This document shows positions 57,781-64,000 of a DNA stretch of 64,000 nt, piece by piece. The number at the start of each line of letters is the position of its first letter. The stretch's first letter is position 1. This DNA is from Cepaea nemoralis (Eukaryota; Mollusca; Gastropoda; Stylommatophora; Helicidae). Location of the stretch: positions 40,001 to 104,000 of the forward strand of contig JACEFZ010011363.1 in the NCBI GenBank assembly GCA_014155875.1, in the 5' to 3' direction. The position numbers and the translations under genes were made by a program. Under the pieces are notes generated by a model. The model was not told the DNA's origin and made no database searches. It saw only the letters and a list, made by a program, of their open reading frames with translations.

Positions 57781-60165
57781 GTCATCAAAACACAAACAGA
57801 CTCTGGTTATGAGAAGAGAAATATTAGACAATCAAAACCAACAATCAACAAAACACAAACATAATCTGGTTATGAGAAGAGAAATATTAGACAATCAAAA
57901 CCAACAATCAACAAAACACAACAGACTCTGGTTATGAGAAGAGAATATTAGATAATCAAAACCAACAATCAACAAAACACAAACAGACTCTGGTTATGAG
58001 AAGAGAAATATTAGATAATCAAAACCAACAATCAACAAAACACAAACAGACTCTGGTTATGAGAAGAGAAATATTAGACAATCAAAACCAACAATCAACA
58101 AAACACAAACATAATCTGGTTATGAGAAGAGAAATATTAGACAATCAAAACCAACAATCAACAAAACACAAACAGACTCTGGTTATGAGAAGAGAAATAT
58201 TAGATAATCAAAACCAACAATCAACAAAACACAAACAGACTCTGGTTATGAGAAGAGAAATATTAGACAATCAAAACCAACAATCATTAAAACACAAACA
58301 TAATCTGGTTATGAGAAGAGAAATATTAGACAATCAAAACCAACAATCATTAAAACACAAACATAATCTGGTTATGAGAAGAGAAATATTAGACAATCAA
58401 AACCAACAATCATTAAAACACAAACATAATCTGGTTATGAGAAGAGAAATATTAGACAATCAAAACCAACAATCATTAAAACACAAACAGACTCTGGTTA
58501 TGAGAAGAGAAATATTAGACAATCAAAACCAACAATCAACAAAACACAAACATAATCTGGTTATGAGAAGAGAAATATTAGACAATCAAAACCAACAATC
58601 ATCAAAACATAAACAGACTCTGGTTATGAGAAGAGAAATATTAGACAATCAAAACCAACAATCAACAAAACACAAACATAATCTGGTTATGAGAAGAGAA
58701 ATATTAGACAATCAAAACCAACAATCATTAAAACACAAACAGACTCTGGTTATGAGAAGAGAAATATTAGACAATCAAAACCAACAATCAACAAAACACA
58801 AACAGACTCTGGTTATGAGAAGAGAAATATTAGACAATCAAAACCAACAATCAACAAAACACAAACAGACTCTGGTTATGAGAAGAGAAATATTAGACAA
58901 TCAAAACCAACAATCAACAAAACACAAACAGACTCTGGTTATGAGAAGAGAAATATTAGACAATCAAAACCAACAATCAACAAACACAAACAGACTCTGG
59001 TTATGAGAAGAGAAATATTAGACAATCAAAACCAACAATCATCAAAACACAAACAGACTCTGGTTATGAGAAGAGAAATATTAGACAATCAAAACCAACA
59101 ATCAACAAAACACAAACAGACTCTGGTTATGAGAAGAGAAATATTAGACAATCAAAACCAACAATCAACAAAACACAAACAGAATCTGGTTATGAGAAGA
59201 GAAATATTAGACAATCAAAACCAACAATCAACAAAACACAAACAGACTCTGGTTATGAGAAGAGAAATATTAGACAATCAAAACCAGCAATCAACAAAAC
59301 ACAAACAGACTCTGGTTATGAGAAGAGAAATATTAGACAATCAAAACCAACAATCAACAAAACACAAACAGACTCTGGTTATGAGAAGAGAAATATTAGA
59401 CAATCAAAACCAACAATCAACAAAACACAAACAGACTTTGGTTATGAGAAGAGAAATATTAGACAATCAAAACCAACAATCAACAAAACACAAACAGACT
59501 ATGGTTATGAGAAGAGAAATATTAGACAATCAAAACCAACAATCAACAAAACACAAACATAATCTGGTTATGAGAAGAGAAATATTAGACAATCAAAACC
59601 AACAATCAACAAAACACAAACATAATCTGATTATGAGAAGAGAAATATTAGACAATCAAAACCAACAATCAACAAAACACAAACAGACTCTGGTTATGAG
59701 AAGAGAAATATTAGACAATCAAAACCAACAATCAACAAAACACAAACAGACTCTGGTTATGAGAAGAGAAATATTAGACAATCAAAACCAACAATCAACA
59801 AAACACAAACATAATCTGGTTATGAGAAGAGAAATATTAGACAATCAAAACCAACAATCAACAAAACACAAACATAATCTGATTATGAGAAGAGAAATAT
59901 TAGACAATCAAAACCAACAATCAACAAAACACAAACAGACTCTGGTTATGAGAAGAGAAATATTAGACAATCAAAACCAACAATCAACAAAACACAAACA
60001 GACTCTGGTTATGAGAAGAGAAATATTAGACAATCAAAACCAACAATCAACAAAACACAAACATAATCTGGTTATGAGAAGAGAAATATTAGATAATCAA
60101 AACCAACAACCAATAAAACACAAACAGACTCTGGTTATGAGAAGAGAAATATTAGACAATCAAAA
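57781..60165. repeat. 63-bp minisatellite, ~38 units
   Basis: Units GTTATGAGAAGAGAAATATT, AGACAATCAAAACCAACAAT, CAACAAAACACAAACAGACT, CTG; AGACTC/ATAATC is the main variant. On the minus strand the last unit supplies the CTGTTTGTGTTTTG tract of the SPPL3 acceptor. The 63-bp period keeps one plus frame open for hundreds of codons. Confidence 0.95.
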
Positions 60166-60313
60166 CCCCCTCTGCTGTGTGTCCACCGTGACGAGGTAGA
60201 GGGGCTTGTGCGTCCCAATGACCCCAAGAGCTATGCCGACGGTAGCACAGCTACTGGTAGGGCCACCCATGTCGGACAGGTCAAGGGAGAGGGACCAGAC
60301 GAAGAGACACACA

Positions 60314-60549
60314 AACCTGCTGCCTTGTAGGTAGACTGGGGACAGTCAAAGGCTAGGGAAAGCACCCCAAATACATGCTTGTCGAAATCGGATGTACTGA
60401 GCCACAGGCTTAACAAAGCAGTGCAACGTGAAACCTGCTGCCTTGTAGGTAGACTGGGGACAGTCAAAGGCTAGGGAAAGCATCCCGAATAAATGCTTGT
60501 CGAAATCGGATGTACTGAGCCACAGGCTTGACAAAGCAGTGCAACGTAA
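60314..60549 (+). repeat. 118-bp tandem duplication in LINE 5' UTR
   Basis: Two copies starting AACCTGCTGCCTTGTAGGTA, offset by 118 bp. Tandem 5' UTR monomers are known in other LINEs, where they can carry promoter activity; that role is only inferred here. Confidence 0.8.
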
Positions 60550-60737
60550 CTTAATTCATGATGTCACAAATCAAAATTAATCGATATGGTGCTAATCCCG
60601 TAAAGTCCCATCAGGCGGTGATAGTGCCGGGCCCCCTGCCTCGAGGGGGTCCACCCATGACTACTGGTGGTCACCTTCCCCTGTGCTGTGGAGTCAAGGC
60701 ACAGAGGAGTAGGTTAAGAGCTATTGACCAAATACCC

Positions 60738-63700
60738 CGGATACTCAACATACTACAGTGGAATGCCGAAGGAGTTTACAAGAAGAAAGACTCCCTAACA
60801 CAGCGTCTTCATAAGATAGAATAGATGTGGCATGCATTCAAGAGACACACCTCAACGCCAATCACAAATTCTCAGTCAGAGGATATCAGGCCACACGTTT
60901 CGACCGCGAAGGACACAAAGGAGGAGTTCTAATACTTACACGAAATACAATACCTTGCAGCGAAGTATCTGTGATCTCTGACAACCAAGCGGAAATTATA
61001 GGTGTTGATATAATGATAAAGGACGTGAAAATAAGAATCTACAATCTGTATAGCCCAGCAGATAAGGACCTTACACTCTCAAACATGAAAATAACTGACA
61101 CAAACTGCATTATTGTCGGAGACTTTAATAGCCGTTCAGAAAGATGGGGATACCCAGATACTGACAAAAGAGGAGATGAATTGGAGGACTGGGAAATAGA
61201 CTCAAATCTCCATCTACTCAACAAAGCGGATGACACACCGAGCTTCTACTCCAGAAGATGGCTTACCACTTCTACTCCAGACTTAGCTTTCTGCACAGGA
61301 GACATCCTCCACAAAATCGATCGCCATGTGCTGGACCAATTAGCAGGTAGTGACCACAGACCAATCAAGCTTGTAATGAATATGGAGTATGTTCCACAGG
61401 AGCAAAAGCCCTTGCCCCGCTGGAATTACAAACGAGCAGATTGGGACAGATTTGCCATACTAACAGACAAATATTGTGAAAACATAAATACACGATATGG
61501 CAACATAAAGCAAATGGTGGAAAGTCTAAACAGAGCGATAATACAGGCAGCCACTGAGTCCATTCCAAGAGGAGCGAGGAAAAATTACAAACCATACTGG
61601 ACTGAAGAACTACAAAGTTTGCAGGACAAAGTTGAAGATGCCAGGAAGACAGCAGAGAGAGAACAAACAATTGAAGCAAACATCTCTCTCAAAGCCATCT
61701 CAGCAAAATATAAAAGAACAGTAAATCAAACAACAAGAGATTGTTGGAGGGAAAAAACAGAAAACCTGAATTTTGACAGGGATGGAAACAAACTATGGAA
61801 ACTAGTGAAAGCCATGAACAATGAAGGACCTAGAAACAAACAAATAACAATTAAACAAGGAAATGCCTTGCTTACAGGCAAAAAGGCTGCAAATGCACTA
61901 ATGGAACACTATGCAAATGCAAACCACATTGATATTACAACCGAACAGAAGAAAGCAATCAAAGACAAACAGATACATCATAGAAATACAGAGACAGCAG
62001 CAGAATATATGATGGCAAATCTAACAATGGAAGAAATGGAACAGGCAATGAATACCCTAAAAAAGAAGAAATCACCAGGAAAGGATGGAATTACAAATGA
62101 AATGCTAATAGAACTAGGCACCAAGGCAAAGAAGAAACTACTAGCAGTCCTAAATAACAGCTGGAAGAGAGGAATAGTCCCACAGGCATGGAAGGAAGCT
62201 ATACTAATACCAGTCCCAAAGAAAGGAAAAGACCTGGAAGAACCAAATGGCTATCGACCTATCAGTCTACTTAGCTGTGTAGGAAAATTAATGGAACGCA
62301 TTATCAATGGCAGGCTAACATGGCATCTGGAAGAAAACAAAACTCTTAACACCACACCAAGCAGGATTCAGAAAATACAGATCCACTGAAGATCAAATAA
62401 CCTATATAGCTCAGGAAATAGAGGATGCCTTCCAAGAGAAAAAGCACACACTAGCAGTCTGGATAGATTTAGAAAAAGCATTTGATAAAGTATGGAAGGA
62501 AGGACTGAAAGTAAAACTGCAAAACATGCATGTTTGTGGAAAAAATGTATAAATGGATCAGCCACTACCTTGAGAACAGAACTGCCAGGACAAAAGTACA
62601 AGGACAAACAAGCAAAATGATGCTGCTGGAGCAAGGTGTCCCCCAAGGAGGAGTTCTTTCACCAACATTATTCCTAGCATATATAAATGACATCACAGAA
62701 AATTTTCCAGCCAGAGTACACACATCCTCCTTTGCAGATGACCTAGCCATATGGACATCTGAAGAATATATTAGTACAGCTAACAGCAGAATACAGCAAG
62801 CCTTATTAGCGCTAGAGGACTGGTCAAAATCATGGCTAGTGAAGATAAGTGAGGAGAAAACAACATGCACAGTGTTCTCCCTCTCAAATAAAACTCAGCA
62901 ACCTAAGCTGGTATTGAATGGAAAAAATATTGCGCCATGAAGAAAATCCAAACTATCTAGGAGTCACCTTTGATCGTCGCCTGACATGGAAGACACAGGT
63001 TGAGAAAAATCGAACAAGAGCAAGGCAGAGAATGGCAATCATGAAAAGCTTGCTGGTACAACGTGGGGAGCAGATGAGAAAGTTCTCAAGAAGTTATATA
63101 CTGGACGGGTGAGGCCAGTACTGGAATATGGCATTGCAGCTTGGGCAACAGCAGCTAAGTCAAACTTTAACAAAATAAGTAGAGTCCAAAACCAAGGAAT
63201 GCGAATCATAACTGGAAGCCTGAAGACAACGCCTATTAATGAACTAGAAAAGATCACTTGTTTACAACCAATGCAGTATAGAAGAGATAGCAGAGCCCAG
63301 CAACAAGCAGAAAAATTTAGAAGATTGACAGACCACCCTATGTACAACAGATTTAATGGTTTTGGAAAGGGAAGACTGAAGCGTAGCAACTTTGTAGAAA
63401 CTGCAAAACGAAGGATTAGGGCAGATCCTATACTTAACATATCAACAGTCAAGCCCATACACAATGCACACAACTTCCCAGCTTGGAGACAGCAGCAACT
63501 GCCTGAGATGATAGAAAACATTCCTGGTATTGAGAAAAAGAACACTCAGCATGAAACCGAAAGAAGAGAAATAACCCTAAACTACATAAAAGAACATTAC
63601 CCAAGCAGCAATTGGACCCATGCATATACAGATGGATCAGCCAAAAATTCAATAGAGAATGGAGGAGGAGGAATTCTCCTAAATTTAAAAAATGGAGTGA

Positions 63701-64000
63701 AAAAAACACATTCAATGGCAACTGGAAAATTGTCAAGTAACTTCAGAGCGGAGGTAGAGGCTTTGAAAACTGCAGCAGAAATGCTCCTGATGGAGGAAAA
63801 TAAAGAGAAGCAAATAGCTATCTTCACAGATGCAAAGTCAGCTGTCTCAATACTCAAGAGCAATAACAGCACAGAACTAACTGACCTAAGAGCAGCACTC
63901 CATGGTCTATGCCAGAAATCCAAAAAAGTTGTAATACAGTGGATCCCATCACATTGCAGTATACCTGGAAACGAAGAGGCTGACAGACTGGCAAAAGAGG
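60738..64000 (+). pseudogene. EN-RT-RNase H ORF of I-like LINE, frameshifted
   Basis: EN: ILQWNAEGVYKKKDSL, a break near 60819, CIQETHL, GGVLILTRN, IIVGDFNSRSERWGYP, TPDLAFCTGD, AGSDHRPIKLV. RT: KKKSPGKDGI, GYRPISLLSCVGKLMERII, a break near 62340, GVPQGGVLSPTLFLAYIND, SFADDLAIW, YLGVTFDRRLTWK. A break near 63075 comes before LEYGIAAWA. RNase H: YTDGSAKN, FRAEVEAL, IFTDAKSAVS, GNEEADRLAKE, with its catalytic Asp/Glu residues present. Three of the breaks (about 62340, 62538, 62926) are +1 in A-runs compared with the copy at 7.5-10.4 kb. The copy cannot make a full protein as written. Confidence 0.9.

Larger units (their letters stand above)
60166..64000 (+). mobile_element. I-like LINE, near full length, cut by window end
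   Basis: Begins at CCCCTCTGCTGTGTGTCC right after the 63-bp array. A ~570-bp 5' region leads directly into EN, then RT and RNase H; the 3' end is past 64,000. No gag-like ORF1 with a CCHC knuckle lies before EN, so this is a one-ORF element or an internally shortened copy. It is the closest relative here of the copy at 7507-10430. Confidence 0.92.

Noticed and set aside
57245..57788. A second, longer reading through the SPPL3 exon into Thr/His-rich sequence
   Set aside because: The extension reads microsatellite beyond the donor GTGAGTA. The next exon at 46.6 kb matches in phase, so the frame ends at the splice site.
57996..60199. Two long frames of RREILDNQNQQS repeats
   Set aside because: 63-bp minisatellite; frame loss coincides with a one-base indel near 58984. 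No gene-like context.

Overview
This is eukaryotic (metazoan) DNA. It has spliced exons with GT..AG junctions, several clades of non-LTR retrotransposons, tRNA-derived SINEs, a hAT MITE, and minisatellite arrays over most of its length. A lophotrochozoan, perhaps a mollusc, fits the LINE and SINE types; that is inference, not proof.

The main gene is hidden by the repeats. Ten short exons on the minus strand, from 57,778 down to 7,112, splice in frame into the C-terminal ~317 residues of SPPL3 (signal peptide peptidase-like 3), a Golgi/ER intramembrane GxGD aspartyl protease. The YD, GLGD and PAL motifs lie on three separate exons, and the stop codon is at 7,112-7,114. The N-terminal exons must lie beyond 64,000. 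Only 957 bp of the ~50.7 kb gene span is coding. One exon (11,164-11,274) carries an apparent single-base insertion that breaks the frame.

Layout from low to high coordinate: 1-7,111 is sequence 3' of the SPPL3 stop, mostly minisatellites with units of 31-48 bp. Introns follow: 7.2-11.2 kb (5'-truncated I-like LINE); 11.3-19.9 kb (33-bp and 31-bp arrays, two SINE-like insertions); 20.1-28.4 kb (43-bp array, an endonuclease-only LINE remnant, a full-length 3.97-kb LINE with a ~1,070-codon ORF, a LINE 3' fragment); 28.5-30.2 kb (22-24-bp array); 30.3-36.4 kb (a single 60-69-bp array); 36.5-40.4 kb; 40.5-42.5 kb (RTE-like LINE relic); 42.7-46.6 kb; 46.6-57.7 kb (23-bp, 77-bp and 32/34-bp arrays, hAT MITE). 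Then comes a 63-bp array and an I-like LINE copy that runs off the window at 64,000.

Three patterns tie the window together. Most introns have private minisatellites that start within tens of bases of the splice sites, and at least two arrays are copies of the exon/intron junction itself. Transposable elements sit inside these arrays with recognisable target-site duplications. Short retroelements share 3' ends or core domains with larger ones: a 144-150-bp (GAA)n-tailed family with the I-like LINE, and a tRNA-headed SINE with a ~650-bp (CTAA)n-tailed element. Long open frames across the arrays are by-products of repetition and are not called as genes.
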